A stretch of DNA of 64,000 nt from Cephalopachus bancanus (Eukaryota; Chordata; Mammalia; Primates; Tarsiidae). The translations under genes were made by a program, and so were the position numbers. The stretch is from positions 1,178,001 through 1,242,000 of the forward strand of contig JAPVLO010000182.1 in assembly GCA_027257055.1 (NCBI GenBank). Reading direction: 5' to 3'. The first letter of the stretch is position 1, and each line of letters opens with the position of its first letter. The notes beneath the pieces were generated by a model. The model ran no database searches and was not told where the DNA came from. It was given only the letters and a program-made list of their open reading frames with translations. Shown here in pieces: positions 43,401-55,934 of the stretch.

Positions 43401-44785
43401 TGTATCTGGACGCGGGTGCGGGTCCACGCGGACCCCGGCGTGGCAACCCCGAGGGGAGCGCCGGGCTAGTGTGTGTTTCCCTTTGCTGACCAGGCCCATC
43501 TCCTCACCTCGTTTATATGTTGTCAAAATCTCGCGTGGGCCTCCATATAGTTAGGGGTTCTTACAGGCCTTGTGATGCCTTAACGATTTGGGCGCTTATT
43601 TTATTTTATTTTTCCCGACGGTGGAAAGAGCAGGCTGTTGAGCTGCGCGTGGCCCCGACGTCCTGTCCGCGCGAACTTTTTTCTCGGGCGGCCCCAGTTG
43701 GGGCCGGAGCCGGTCTAGGGCCGCGATATTCAAACAGGCCAACGTGTGGGGGCCCCAGGGACTCGGATCGTCAGGCAGTTTGCTCTTTGCTGGTCTCTTC
43801 TGCCTGAGGTCCACGCGGGACGTGGGCGGCACAAAAGCGAGGGGACGGGCAGCAAGAGAGCGTTCCGGGGCCTCCAACGTGGAGCAACTAGAGGCCAGAA
43901 TTCGGTTCACTTGTTCCCGCCGGGTGGGGGTGGCGTGCAAGGCCTAACAGAGAGCTGACTTTACGAAGAGAGTTCAGTCGTTCAGTTCCCATAACTTTAA
44001 TCTTAAAAAAAAAAAGATGGATGTTTGGATTAGAGGAAACGAAACGTATGTGTGGGGCAAGGGTCCAAGAGGAGGGAGAAGCTGCAAGTCGAGAGCTCTC
44101 GCGGGCCTTCCGCGGAGCCAGGCCGCAGGCCGGGCCTGGCCTTGTCGTGGGCCGAGGGTTCTCCCGGGGACAGTCCCCGCCATGGCGCAGGCTGCCCTCT
44201 TTTCTCGGACGCGGGGCGGGAGAAGACGGGAGAAAGGGCGCGGTGGCTCGAGGGCAGTGGTTCTGGGAGCAGAGGAGGCGGAGGGGCTGACTCCGGACCC
44301 GGCGCAAGACCGGGCTGGGGTTCTTTGAGGCCTTTCTTTTCTCGTCTAAAGCAAGCACCCGCACAGACACACCCAGGCCCGCGTTTCAGCTGTGAGTGGA
44401 GGCTCAGGCGACCCCATTGTGCCCAGGGCAGCGTATCTGCGCGGCTGGGCCGCACCATCCTGTACCATCCGCTGTCTCCTTGCTAAGGCCCAAAGGCGCC
44501 GCGCGGCTCTGCCTGCCCCAGGCCGACGACCAGCCGGGGGCCGGAAAACACAGCCAAGATCCGAACAGAACTGCCACGGGGCTTGGGAAGCAGCAGACAC
44601 ACACCGACACCCGCCCAGAGCGGCTGCTTCGTCCTCCTCATCGCTCCCTGACGGACCCCACTGTTTTCAGGGCGTCCTACCCAGGCCTCAAAATCCCGGG
44701 GTCTTCAGACCACCCTAGGGGCAGATATTCAATGCCTGACGTTTATTCAGAGACGCGGCCTTCCGCTTTTGCACAGCCCGTCTTT
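43401..44785 (+). other. TBX15 intron 1, unique sequence between islands
   Basis: Moderately GC-rich, no repeats recognised, no coding exon supported. Long overlapping frames near 44.0-44.5 kb are compositional. Confidence 0.5.
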
Positions 44786-44789
44786 CTTT

Positions 44790-46070
44790 CCGCGTCCGGG
44801 CAGAGCTGGCTTTCGCCGGCGCCCGGGCCCCCGCAGCCGGGGGCGCCAACCTGCAGCCGCGGGGACCCGCCCGGCCTGCGCGCTGCCGGCCGTCCCTCCT
44901 CCGAGGGCCCGGTGTGTGTTTCAGCAGCATCTCAAAAATGCGCACCGACCCGGCGGCCCCGAAAAGCCCGGGGCGCGTCGGGCCCGGGACGCGCCCTCCC
45001 GGCTTCGGGCGAAGCGGCGCGGCCGCAGCCGCCGCGGCTGGGCGGGGTCGCGAGGCCGGCCTCGGAGGAGCCCGGCTCTCGAGGCCGCCCGCCCCGCCCG
45101 CTCCGGGAGCAGCGGGGGACGCGTTCGAGCCGCGATCGGCCGGAGCAGCTGTTCCTGCCGCGGCCTTGGACGCGCCTTCCAGGCGCGCGGAGGCGCCATC
45201 TGCGCTCCGACCTCAGCCCGGCTGCGCGCGGCCTCCCCAGCTCGGGCGCGGGCCCTTCCCGCCAAAATCCTCAGCCCGGTGCGGCGAGGCCGCGTCTCCC
45301 GCGGAGCGAAATAATTCAAACCTTGTGCGGAGGGATTTCCTCCTCCAGTGCCTTCGGCCTGGGCCTGGCAGCCACCGTGCTTCCGAGGCGCGGGGAGGTG
45401 GCAGCGCGCGCGGGTGGGCTCACGGAGTCGGGCCCACCCGGGGACACGCGCGGGCAGATCGACGCCCTGCGTGCGCGCGCACACGCGTCGGGCGCTCGCA
45501 GTCCCGCACGCGCCGGCCCGCGGCAACCCCTGGTGGCCCGAGACGGGGAGACCCCGCGCCGACCCCGCGGCGAGCCCGAGGGCGCTTGCTGGTTCGAAGT
45601 GGCCGAGACCAGCCGGTCACCTGAATTGACCTGCCAGTCCGTGGTCTGCTTGCTCAAAGCAAAACCCCGAGATCTGAATCCCGACATCGCGTCTACCCAC
45701 TCCCAGCCCCCAATAGGGAAAGAGGGCGAAACGGAGGAAGTGACTCTTCACTGACGTTTAAGTGGCAGATAAAAGGTGACGGGTTTGAAGCCAGCAGGGA
45801 GAACGTGCTTGCGCGGGGCAAGCGCCAGCCAGGGCGCACACGGGGCTCGAGCCCGGGGCGTGCGGCGCGCAGGGCGAGGCGCCCGGGGGCCTGCTGGGGT
45901 CGAGGCCAGGGCGAGGAGCCTCGGTTCCCCCCGCTGCGCGCGCCCCTGCACTGGTGCTGGCCTCCCAGGCGCCTGGCCCTGGCGCCCGCCGCCGCCGCCG
46001 GGACACGTGGGGGCCCGGTGGACGCACGCAGGGCTCCCGCCTGCCAGGTGGGGCCGGTCTTCCCGAGGAG
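44790..46070. promoter_or_regulatory. CpG island in TBX15 intron 1
   Basis: CpG-dense block about 2.7 kb downstream of exon 1. Near 45765-45774 a TATA-like AGATAAAAGG follows a TGACGT (CRE half-site) at about 45752. It may be a secondary promoter region (the gene is known to have a shorter isoform), but no exon can be fixed. Confidence 0.55.
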
Positions 46071-46089
46071 GCCACCCCTCTGGTAAGTG

Positions 46090-47413
46090 ACCTTACGTGA
46101 AGCGGAAGATGAGGTCTGAGCTCGTTCTCAGCCAGGGAGGATTGTTTTTCGCTGGGGAATGACGGCCAAGGCCTTTCCCGCGCGCTGGTGGCACGAAATC
46201 TGACGCCCTCCGGGTGCGCGGGGCTGGGGGAGCGCACCGCAATGGCTCCCGGGCCGCGGGGAGGTTATCAAGGCCTTCTGTGTAAAAGCCAGTAGGAAAA
46301 GGGAGGTAATCCCAGCCAGCTCCAGCCCAAGGAAGTGACAACAGCAGACTGCTCCAGCGAATGGAGAAAACCCAGATGCCCGCAGTTTGGGCCGTGAAGG
46401 GGAGGGAGGCGAGGTGTGCTGTGGTTTTCACCTCCGAAGGTCCCCCCACCGCGCCAGAAGCCAGTAATAATAGGCCCAGGGGTCACAGGCAGGCGTTTGA
46501 GGGTCTCGCCCTGGGCTGCCACGAGGTGCAGGGCGGCCCCTCACCCGCCTGCGCCTCCCACCTCTGCCCTCCAGACCCGCCCGGGACTCGGCAGACCCAA
46601 GACGCCGAGAAGGCTTTCCGAGACAGCCCAGCGCACGGCCTGCGCGCGCTGCAGTTCTGCATTCGGGTCTTCCACACCCAGCCCAGCGCCATTTCTTTTT
46701 GGACACTCTGTTTGAGTTCCGGGCTGGCCACTTGGGGTTTCTTGATTTTCTAGCTGAAACTCCCAGAAAGAAAGGTTCATGGGGCCAACGTTCATGCAGG
46801 GAGGACAGGAGAACTGAATTTCTTAAGGTCGAGTTTGGACTGAAAGGGGATTGACGCAAAACCTCCTCTGCTTTCCTGGCACCTCTCCCCGGCCAATTAC
46901 TTCCAATGGTATATAAAAAATGTTTAATTGCGAAAGGAAATTTGCTTAACCTATCTTTGATACATGCAGCACGCGAGGAGTGAGTGAGGAGCGGCAGGAA
47001 ATGCCTAAACGAGGGGCCGTAACTAAAAGTACTGGCTCTTGGTGACTATGCCCTCCACCTATCTGTATGATTTTCTTTGCACGTGTAAACAGGAGTTTAA
47101 CGGAAACAGATTCCTCGTCACCAGGCCTTCATACTGGGCCACAGGGAGAAAGGGATACATACATTTTGGCTCAGGAGATCTAAACCTTGTGTTCATCCAA
47201 GCCTCTCCTAGGGCATTTATTGCTGTTATTAAAGAGTGGAATCTCTCACGCTCATCACAATCGTTCTGTTGCCAAAAAAATTACTAATATGAGATTTTTT
47301 TTGGAGATCATGATTATGGGCACTGGTAGAACTTTATACTTTATTTCTCACACATGGGAGAAAAACAATTGGTTTTGAAATCTGTGAATCCGTTCTCAGG
47401 GTGGCTGTAGATT

Positions 47414-47415
<2 letters not shown>
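46090..47415. other. TBX15 intron 1, unique sequence; possible regulatory block at 46.88-47.01 kb
   Basis: At 46.88-47.01 kb a repeat-free stretch carries CAATTACTT, TTTAATTGCG and GGTATATAAAAAATG. The remainder shows nothing recognised. Confidence 0.4.

Positions 47416-47416
<1 letters not shown>

Positions 47417-47450
<34 letters not shown>
47417..47450. repeat. (GA)n microsatellite
   Basis: About 17 GA units in intron 1. Confidence 0.95.
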
Positions 47451-47451
<1 letters not shown>

Positions 47452-47454
<3 letters not shown>

Positions 47455-48334
47455 TGAACACAAAGCTGAACTGTGATAAAGGGGCAGATTGGCATGATGT
47501 TACTTTTTACTTTCCCCTCTCTGGGAATGCAAACATCCATTCGATGGTTATTCTAGAATTGTGACTGGTTACTGCTTTCTTACTTGCAAAAGACAAAGTA
47601 GTTCCATAGGAGAGAATGCTTAAGCTAGTTTCCCATGGAGGTTTATGTTTTGAGTTTTGAGGATACTTTTCACAAAAAGAGAAAAGTAAGGAACTAGTGG
47701 AATGTGGGATCTCTTTTCCTTCTTTTTTTTTCCTTTCATCTGTGTCATTTATTTTTGCTTTGCTTTTTCTGGTTTCTAGTAAGCCTGGAATTTTATATAT
47801 GCATGACTAGGATACTCAGGGGTCTGCACTGGGAACAGCAATTAGCAAATTTATAAATCAGGGTCTGTTTACACTTCTTTGGGGGAAGGATAATCATTAG
47901 TTGATTTAAGTGAGGCCCTTGCCCTAAGTGTCAGGGGTGGAAAACGAGACTTGGTAGGGAAAACCTGCTGTGAAATGGGAAAAGGGGAATTCAGGTAACG
48001 TGAGGACCAGTCGACGTTTAGTCAGCTCCGCTAATGGCCTCACTCTGAGGCAGGGTGTTTTGGCCAACTGGTGATGAGCTTTTGATACCACAAGTGGAAC
48101 TGGGCGTTGCAACGACGACTTTTCATTTTGTACTTTTTATATTAGCCAGTGTTTAGCTTCGTCCTTTACGGGTAACTGTATTAAAATAAATACACAAGTG
48201 TATGTATTTACACACAAATGTGTGTGTGTGTGTGTGTGTGAACACCATCACACTGCCAGAACACTTATATCCACATGAAATACTCCTTCTGAATGGGGTC
48301 TAGAGAATATTCCAGAGACTAGAAACTGTCATCT

Positions 48335-48375
<41 letters not shown>

Positions 48376-48655
48376 CCAGTTTAACAAATCGGGAACATAG
48401 AAAACTGGGGAGACCAAAAAGTTTGTCACCCCGTAAACTAACTAAAATTGACATGTATTTTTGTGAATAACTCCATCTTCATTTCGCATGGGCAGAACGC
48501 TGCTTTTTACTCTGAAGAGTGACTTCCTGTTCTTTCCTGCCGAAAGTAAATGAAATGACAGAGAGAAATCTGAATGACAACAATGGTTTATAAAAATCGA
48601 GAAAGGTTTGGGAAAATTGATTTAAGAACACAAGAAAAACACGCCCAAACGGTTT
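47452..48655. other. TBX15 intron 1 with two TG microsatellites
   Basis: AT-rich; perfect (TG) runs at 48219-48240 and 48336-48373. Nothing else recognised. Confidence 0.6.
48336..48373. repeat. (TG)19 microsatellite
   Basis: Perfect run; a shorter TG run (48219-48240) lies 95 bp upstream. Confidence 0.95.
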
Positions 48656-48659
48656 CTCC

Positions 48660-49400
48660 TGCATCTCCTGCGACGTACTTGGCCGGGCTCGGACGAGCCG
48701 TCTCCCAAACGCGGCTCTTCTCTGCAGAGGATCAAACGATAAAACCAGAAGCCACCCACCGCAGACCCCAGTGGCGCTCCCTCCGAAAGACCCTTCGAGG
48801 CCGCTCTCGCCTCCCCGGCCGGGAGCGCGGCGCCTCCGCGCCTGCGTCGCAGCCCGCAGACCGGGGCTCCCAAGCCGCCGCCGCGGCCCGCAGCCGGCCA
48901 CGCGGCGCCGAAGCCTGCCGGGGTCCCGAAAGGCCTCCCCGCCGCCCCTCCCGCGCCTTCCCTCGCGCGCGTCGGGGCGCCGTGTCCGTCCCCTTCTCCA
49001 GCACCGCCGGCGGCTCCGGGGCTGCGTCTCCGCCGCGCGCCCGGCCGGGGAGCGCGGGGCGCGGCCGGGCCCGGCCCGGGCCCGGGCGGGCCGCGCGGCG
49101 CCTGCTCCGCCCCGGCCGGGCCCGGCTCCCCGCCCGCGCCCCGGGCCGCTCCGGCCGCCGCCGCGCCGCCCGCCCGGCGGCCGCGGGCCTGGGAGCGGGC
49201 CTGCGGGGTCCGCGGCGGTGGCCGGCGTCGCCCCGGGCTCCGGGGACGCCCCGGAGGAGGGCGGCGGCGCGGAGCGGCCGGGGCCCGGGCGGAAGGCCGC
49301 TCCCCGCCACGGTCGGGCCCCCGCCGATCAGAAACGCGGCGGAACCCAGCGTCTTGCACCTCGCGCCCCGAGGGCAGCTGGAGCTTCGGCTTTCATCGGG
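48660..49400. promoter_or_regulatory. CpG island, rightmost of the TBX15 cluster
   Basis: About 740 bp of very CpG-rich DNA with a GC palindromic core around 49065-49090 (repeated CCCGGG). Flanked by AT-rich DNA. Candidate internal promoter or Polycomb-bound island; frames open on both strands are compositional. Confidence 0.65.
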
Positions 49401-49679
49401 CAGAGCAGATTTCGAGGACTCAGACTGACTTCAAACATCGGCAATTAGAAACCAAGGGTCTCCTGGCCTGAAGATCTTTTAATCCCTAACCGTTTCCAAA
49501 TGGGCAATTCTAGGGTCGGTAAATATCGTCGCCAGTCCGTTAAGAGGGAAAGTCGTCCGGGGCTTGGAGACTCGGCGCCCCCCTGGGTGGCCAAGGGGCC
49601 GAGAGGTCCCGCCCAGAGACCGGGCAGGCCCGCCCAGACAAAGGGACAGCGGACGACTGTCCTTGGCGCTGTGTGGCGG

Positions 49680-49695
49680 TGGTGGCGGTGGTGGT

Positions 49696-49739
<44 letters not shown>

Positions 49740-49742
49740 CTG
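49680..49742. repeat. (GGT)n-(GT)n-(GC)n compound repeat
   Basis: GGTGGC/GGTGGT units pass into about 17 GT units (to about 49730) and five GC units (49731-49740), then GGT again. Z-DNA prone. Confidence 0.93.
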
Positions 49743-49759
49743 GTGGTGGTTAGAAACAA

Positions 49760-50700
49760 TGAACGAATTATTTTCTTAAAAGAAGAAGGAAAAAGAAGCC
49801 AGCCAACTGCACAAAGTAGACTAAGAAACGACTCCTAGTCTGTGAAAAATAACCGGGTTCTTGAAGAAGCCGGCGGGAATGGCTTCCCTTCTAAAGCTCC
49901 GAAGCTTTAATCTCACCAGGCTAAGGGACCCAGAACCGTAAACCCAGACGCTGGGTGACTTGGGTGGTTTAGGGCTTCCATCTTTGCTTCTGAGAAATGA
50001 CTGATTTTCACAGGGGGCGGGCGGACACTTGTGCCAATAGGTGATTGTGAGCCGAGCGATGATGTCCCTGGGTTCAGCCAAAATTTCCTCGATTCAGAAG
50101 CTTGGCTGATAATTTGATTTTGTGGTTTGGTATCAAAGCCTCGGAGGGGCTATATACATGAACACAGGGTCTGTACCTATGCACTGTTCAGAAAGAAGAT
50201 TTAGTTAGAAAATTAAAGGTATCAGCAAGCTTGCAGAAGAACGCTGAATTGGAAAGCCGTTCAGAAACCTTAACTGCGTACGGCACTACCTGTGAGTCTC
50301 TGCTATGCTGCCAGGCTTTCAACACAGACCCTCGTACTCTCTATTACATGTTAAAAGAGTGCTGAAAAGCTTAAACGAGAAGTCCTAGACTTTGGTGCCG
50401 CCTTTGCCGTTGGTGTTAGAACCAGGAATATTTGCGTTAAAGGCAGACATATTAATGTTTTTTTTTTAAAAGGTTTTAAAGTTATTTCATAGCCACCGAG
50501 GAGGCCTCAGTTCCTAGGTTGTGAAATGAGGGAGACAAGCTCAAATGACACCTGAGGCCCCTTGAGCTGCAAGAGTTTGTGATCCTGCTGACTTTTGTTT
50601 TGCTTTTTAAAAATATTTGTGTTTTCTTGCAGTGTGCCTTGGACATCACTTGACCTATCCTTTACTTTGTTGAAATGAGGGAAGTTTTACTGCGGTTGTA
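49760..50700. other. TBX15 intron 1, nothing recognised
   Basis: AT-rich, apparently unique DNA. Confidence 0.5.
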
Positions 50701-50718
50701 GAGAGTAACAGTAAATAG

Positions 50719-50911
50719 AGTGCCACGTGTACTCACTCATAAGTGGGCCCCGAACATACATTATTCTAATACTACAAGGTGGGGATGGCAGTAGTAGGAT
50801 GCTGCCGGGGGTGGGGAGTACATAACAGTCATAAGGGTACCCACACTCTACCTGCACAATCATTACTTCTGTACCTAACCCTGAATTGTACCCCCATCTT
50901 TAAAAGAAAAA
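50719..50911 (+). mobile_element. L1 3' end, severely 5'-truncated, with target duplication
   Basis: It begins 'gtgccacgtgtactcac', then 'tcactcataagtgggccc' and 'acctgcacaatcattac', as in the primate L1 tail, but ends 'tgaattgtacccccatctt' plus A-rich tail, unlike human L1. Perfect 15-bp target duplication AGTAACAGTAAATAG at 50704-50718 and 50912-50926. Non-coding. Confidence 0.88.
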
Positions 50912-50929
50912 AGTAACAGTAAATAGCAA

Positions 50930-51680
50930 CACAAGGCCCAAATAATAATAAGTAAGTAAATAAAATTTTTTAGGACTGGAATTCAGAGCTTTCATAAAGT
51001 TCTTGGAAACGTTTTTATATTAATATTGCATGTTCAAGTCCTGGATCGGTGATTTCCAGTCCTTTGTGTACGCTGTAGCCTATGGTGGCTTATGCGAACA
51101 CTGCTGAAAGGGTTCAATGGCATTAGTGAATTTAAAGGAAATGTTATTTATGCTTTAAACATTTTCTGTGCCCTTTTCAGAAGTAACTGGAAAATCTGTG
51201 GGTTTGAAAAATGAGGATTGAAAAAAAAGCAACTTCATCACTGGCGAATTGAATTGTTGGGCCAAAAAAAAAAAAAAGATCAGTTGTCCCGTCCCCCCAA
51301 TACTATTTGAGCCTGATGGAAAGCACTAGTAACTATTTTCCATGTCTAGTCTGCTCAGCTGAGATCTTGATCTGGCAGGGATGTGAGAATGCTAAAAGGA
51401 TGACTTAGTAACAGGCAAAACGCTTGTCAACAAGATAGATCAGAAGGCAGCTTAGCATTCAAGACCTCTATTCATAGCTGCTGAACTTGAGGGCAGGGTC
51501 AGAGGCAAAGCCGTGCCCAGCCTACACCGAGGAGGGTTTCTCATGTTTCTGCCTTGTAGAACTTTTATTTCCTTACAGACTTTTGCAGCTGGGTTCAAAC
51601 CCCCGTGATGACTCCCCACTCTCCTTTCAGGTCCCCATTTTGTGTAGCCCCTGTGCAGACTTTTGTAATCATGGAACCTG
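50930..51680. other. TBX15 intron 1, nothing recognised
   Basis: AT-rich, apparently unique DNA with an A14 run near 51.26 kb. Confidence 0.5.
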
Positions 51681-51689
51681 CGGATTTGC

Positions 51690-51830
51690 CTGTCATTTTC
51701 TCTCCCTACTATCGTATAAACGTCTGTAAGGCAGGGACCTTGTCTTCATTGCCTTTTATCTCTCCAGAACTTAGGACAAGTGGCTGGCATGAAAGAAGCA
51801 TTTAATAAATAATAAAAATGTAATAATAAA
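51690..51830 (+). repeat. L2 3'-end fragment
   Basis: 'gtctgtaaggcagggacc', 'cttgtcttcattgcc', 'ccagaacttaggacaagtgg' and 'catttaataaataat' match the L2 terminal region in order. Confidence 0.75.
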
Positions 51831-52039
51831 GATTAGACAAGCACGATGATAACAAATTGCAACATTTATTGAGCATATACTAAGTGCAAGCCACTCTGCA
51901 ACATACGTATATATGTATGTATGTATGAATGTACACACACATATATTCATCCCAAATAATATACAGTAATAATAAAATATATCAAAATAGTGCTATGGGA
52001 TAGTTAATCTTATTATCATTTCTATTTCGTGCAATGAGT

Positions 52040-52330
52040 GAATGAATTATACAGCATAGTGGTTGAAAGCTCAGATTCTTGGGTTCTGACTGCATCTGAG
52101 TCCTGGTTCTCTTGGGGTCTGACTGTGTCTGAGTCCTGGTTCTAACATTTGCTGTTGTATGACCTTGGGCAAGTTAATTAATCTCCTTGACCCAAGTTTC
52201 TGCATCTGTGAAATTGGAGTAATGAATGTGCCTGTCAAAGGGTTGTCTGAGGATTCAGTGAACTAGTGCCCATACAGGAACAAAGGATTTAGCATAGTGC
52301 CGATTATTCCTATCAATTAGATTCATAGAA
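52040..52330 (+). repeat. MIR SINE with an internal 33-bp tandem duplication
   Basis: 'gcatagtggttgaaagctc', 'gaccttgggcaagttaatt' and 'gcatctgtgaaattggag' follow the MIR order. A 33-bp unit at 52078-52110 is repeated at 52111-52143 with three mismatches. Confidence 0.82.
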
Positions 52331-52334
52331 GTTA

Positions 52335-53540
52335 CTCACTTTAGTGTCCAGGTGGGGTAAAAATAGTTGTAAATTGGAACCTACAGTAGCCGCCATCCCT
52401 CCACCTCATTCTTTTGCTTTAAATGCGATGCTTGGGACATGAGGTGGGATTCTCACCTTGTTTACAGCCCATGGTTAGAAACCATGCAGACTCTGAGTAC
52501 GGATGGCCAATACAATCAGGAAGAACTCTGAGAGCTGTTGCTATTCAAGGTCCCACTGAGGCAAAGAGCCAGCACCTGAGTGGGCATCTGGGAAGGCGGG
52601 GATTAGCTGGCTGGCATACCATAGGAAGAGGTGGCAGGCTGGGAAGACTCAGCTTTACCAACTCCCCAGGAACTCTGCTCGGAGAAGACAGAGGAGCCTT
52701 TCTGGACGCAGGCAAGTGGAATAACACAAGCATGTTTCTCTTTGGTTCTTTTCTGATATTTCTAGCTGGGGCCCAGAAATCCCCCCAAAGACCAGGCTTT
52801 ATCTGGTAGGAAATAGGATTTGTAAAGTTGTCTTCTGATGGACCCCCAGGACTCTGGGCAAATGAGCCAGTTGCACTGATTAGCTGAAGCTGTGTTAGTG
52901 GATTTCTGGGTGTTGCTTGGCTGAGTTAAGCAACAACAAAAAAGAAAAAAAGAGAAAAAGGATTACATTAAAGGAAAGCCTGTAACTGAGCTGAATGTCA
53001 GGGAAGAAGAGGCCGGTAAGGCTTATTTTCAGAGAAACAGCAGAAGTCCCTGCCATTGGGTTAGAGCCTACATCTGGCTGCCCCGGTTTGCCCAGTTTTC
53101 TTCCTTCCAGAAAACAGAAGCCTGGGTTTGATAATTTACTTTTTTTGAAAAAACTCGTTTCACCCTAGACTTTATTTTTACTGATTCCTGGCAGCAGCGG
53201 GAGAAGGTAGCTTGTCTAGGGAAGAAGAACAGAGAAGAAATCCCTCCCTCAGCCTCCTTCAAGGAGCCCAGAGCCCTTATCAGGAGTGCTAGGCCCTGAC
53301 CATCCAGGGGAGAAGGGAGCTGCCCTTTTCTGCTGGAATCCAAGTCTCACTCTCCAAGATAGACTCGGTCCCACGTTTTGTCTCCAAGGCAAATGTCCCT
53401 ATACCTCTCCAGTCTTCCAAGCGTCATCTTTGCTCAGAATGTCCATAACTCTAGCCAGCAGTGACTTTCATGGATTGAGGGCACACTCCGGATTCGGTGT
53501 GTGCAGACGGTTTTACTCAAATTCTTCCCTTGCATTCGCC
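52335..53540. other. TBX15 intron 1, nothing recognised
   Basis: Includes a 128-codon frame at 52423-52809 with no family resemblance; treated as chance. Confidence 0.5.
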
Positions 53541-53544
53541 CAAG

Positions 53545-53690
53545 AGTCCTCAGAGGGAGGTCATTGCCTCCCCATTTTACAGACAAGGAAATCGAGGCTC
53601 GGTAGATTAAACAGCTTACCTACAATCACACGGCTTTAAGTGACCTGGCCAGAATAGAAACCCAGCCCTGTGTGGCTTCCTAACCACTAG
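53545..53690 (+). repeat. MIR SINE
   Basis: 'ccattttacagacaaggaaa', 'aatcacacggctttaagtg' and 'agaatagaaacccagccc' in MIR order. Confidence 0.8.
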
Positions 53691-53699
53691 ACGACATCG

Positions 53700-55390
53700 C
53701 CTCCCGGTGGATGACTCCTGAGTGCTCTAGGGAGAACGTTGAGCCTTTGTAGACGGAAATTCATGCTTGCTGCGTGTGTTGTTCCCAACATAGAAACTGC
53801 TAAATTATGAACGAGAAAGAACTCATTTTGTTTCTGGCTGTTTACCTTCCTTGCCTGTTGTTATGAGTCCTTCTGTTTCTGAGGTGACTTTTCTCACGAG
53901 TAGAGGGCTCTGTGACAGCAGGATAGGGTTGAGTTTCTAAGCCGTGGTTTTTGGATGGGGCCAGTGCAGCCTTGGCAATGTGGCCTGCTTTTCTTTGACT
54001 TTAATGCACAGCATTCTCAGCGTCTGGAGCAGGGTAACTACATCACTGAATCTGATCTGAAACCTCTCCATCTTAAATCCTCTCATGCAGGGAAATTCGG
54101 GGGAAATTTTAACTGCTCTGTTTTACCCATTCCCTTCTCCACTCACAACGGGATGGATGGAATCTTATTGGTAATTGATTCAAAATGGAACAGCTTAGAA
54201 ACGTATCAGTTGCAGTGATGGGCAATTCGTGCATTTCTAAGTACTGTTGATTTTTTTCAAACTCAGTAATCACAGCTGAAATCCCTTTGCCATGGATTGA
54301 ATTTACAAAGGAAGAGATTCTGATTTCCACAGTGGCTTCCTTTTAATGCCGGAGGATTAGGAAACTGCCTTGAGGGCCCACGGCAAGTACACCCACTCTG
54401 AGAGTTGAGGCTTTAACTTTAACCTCTGAGTGACTGCTCTGATTCATTTATTTTGCAACAGCTCCATTTAGAGTAGCCTTGTTTGGCATGGAATTAGTTA
54501 TTTGCAGAAATCTCCCACTCTGTTGAACACTTACACCCAGTACTCCGTTACTCTCCCTAACGCTGTAAGCAGAGGAGATGCCAGCAGTGAGTTTCAGAGA
54601 ACTGAACCGCGAGTTTCCGATTTTTCTGGTCCACCTGTTCGCTGTCTTTCCATCACTTTTTCTCCCACTCCAAGTAACCTTCCTCTCTTAGGAAGTCTGA
54701 TGTCTCCAACAGGGATTTGGAGAAAATCCAACGCCCTTTCCCCATTTCAGTGTGCGGACTTTAGCATTAATGTGTTTCTTGGCTATTTAATTGCACCGTC
54801 TGTCATATTCCTGTCTGTTGTGCTCAGTGATAGAACAGTGGCTTTTAGAAGCTAAAAAGAGAAAGACGTAAAGTCCATGTCTGTTTTAAAGCTTTGCTTT
54901 CTCCTAATGCCATCCCCACTCTGTGCAGGCAACGGGTTGGTGAGATTTGATATGCTCTCGCGACAACAGAAGCATATGCATCTCTGGGCCCATTTCCTTT
55001 CTCAAGGAACTCATATGGAGTCAAACTCTTGAAATATAGAGTGTGGCAGAGGATGAGATGAATGCTGCAATCTTGAGTGATTTACTGGATCTTATCCATG
55101 AGATCCATCCAATTAGAAATGTAGATTCTGCAAGATATGCAACCAGCCAGGCCTTGGCCATTTCATTTTTCCTCCAGCATTCGGGGAACTCGTTGCATGA
55201 CCAACATTAATCCTGGGAATGTTAGATCCCATCTGGTACAACTGTGCATTACCCAGATTAGACTGTGACATCACAGAGATTTAAGGCATCTCTGTGATAT
55301 TCTGACTGGGTGGTAGGTACTGCAGGAGATGCTCCCTGCAGACACAGGCTAATCTGACTGCTGTAGGAGTGAGCAAATAGTAAGCCAGGA
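53700..55390. other. TBX15 intron 1, nothing recognised
   Basis: AT-rich to neutral; no recognisable gene or clear repeat. Confidence 0.5.
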
Positions 55391-55391
55391 C

Positions 55392-55396
<5 letters not shown>

Positions 55397-55450
<54 letters not shown>
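55397..55450. repeat. (GA)27 microsatellite
   Basis: Perfect GA run, the longest simple repeat in the window. Confidence 0.96.
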
Positions 55451-55453
<3 letters not shown>

Positions 55454-55934
55454 TAGGGAAGTGAGACTGCTGAGGGGTGTTATGGAGAGCTGGGTGTAAC
55501 GGTTCCCCTGCCTGCGTGGGTGAATTGGTTCCGGATGTTAACATTTTTTCCTTGGGGCTTGACTACATTCTTCTTTTTCTTTGCCTGTCTGTTTTCCTGC
55601 CCAAATTGTTAGGCTTCCACAGCTGTGTGGCTCATTGCTGGTGAGTGTTGAGAATGAAAAAATTTGCTTTATTATAAGGACAATTGGGGGGCATGTGTCT
55701 AGGTGTAGACTTTGGAAGGGTTTTCACCCAGCGTCTTTTGATTTCCGAGGGCTTTTTTGTCCATCATCCTGTCAACTTAGTACTAACCATGTGGTGCACT
55801 GGATGGCCTCTGCCGGGACATGAGTCTGGAATGTTACAGGAAGCAGATGGCCCTTCACATCCTAGGAACTGAAGAAGCCGGCTGGGTGGGAAACTGAGAT
55901 GTTAGGTGGAGGCCAAGGAAGCAGCTCTGTCCAG

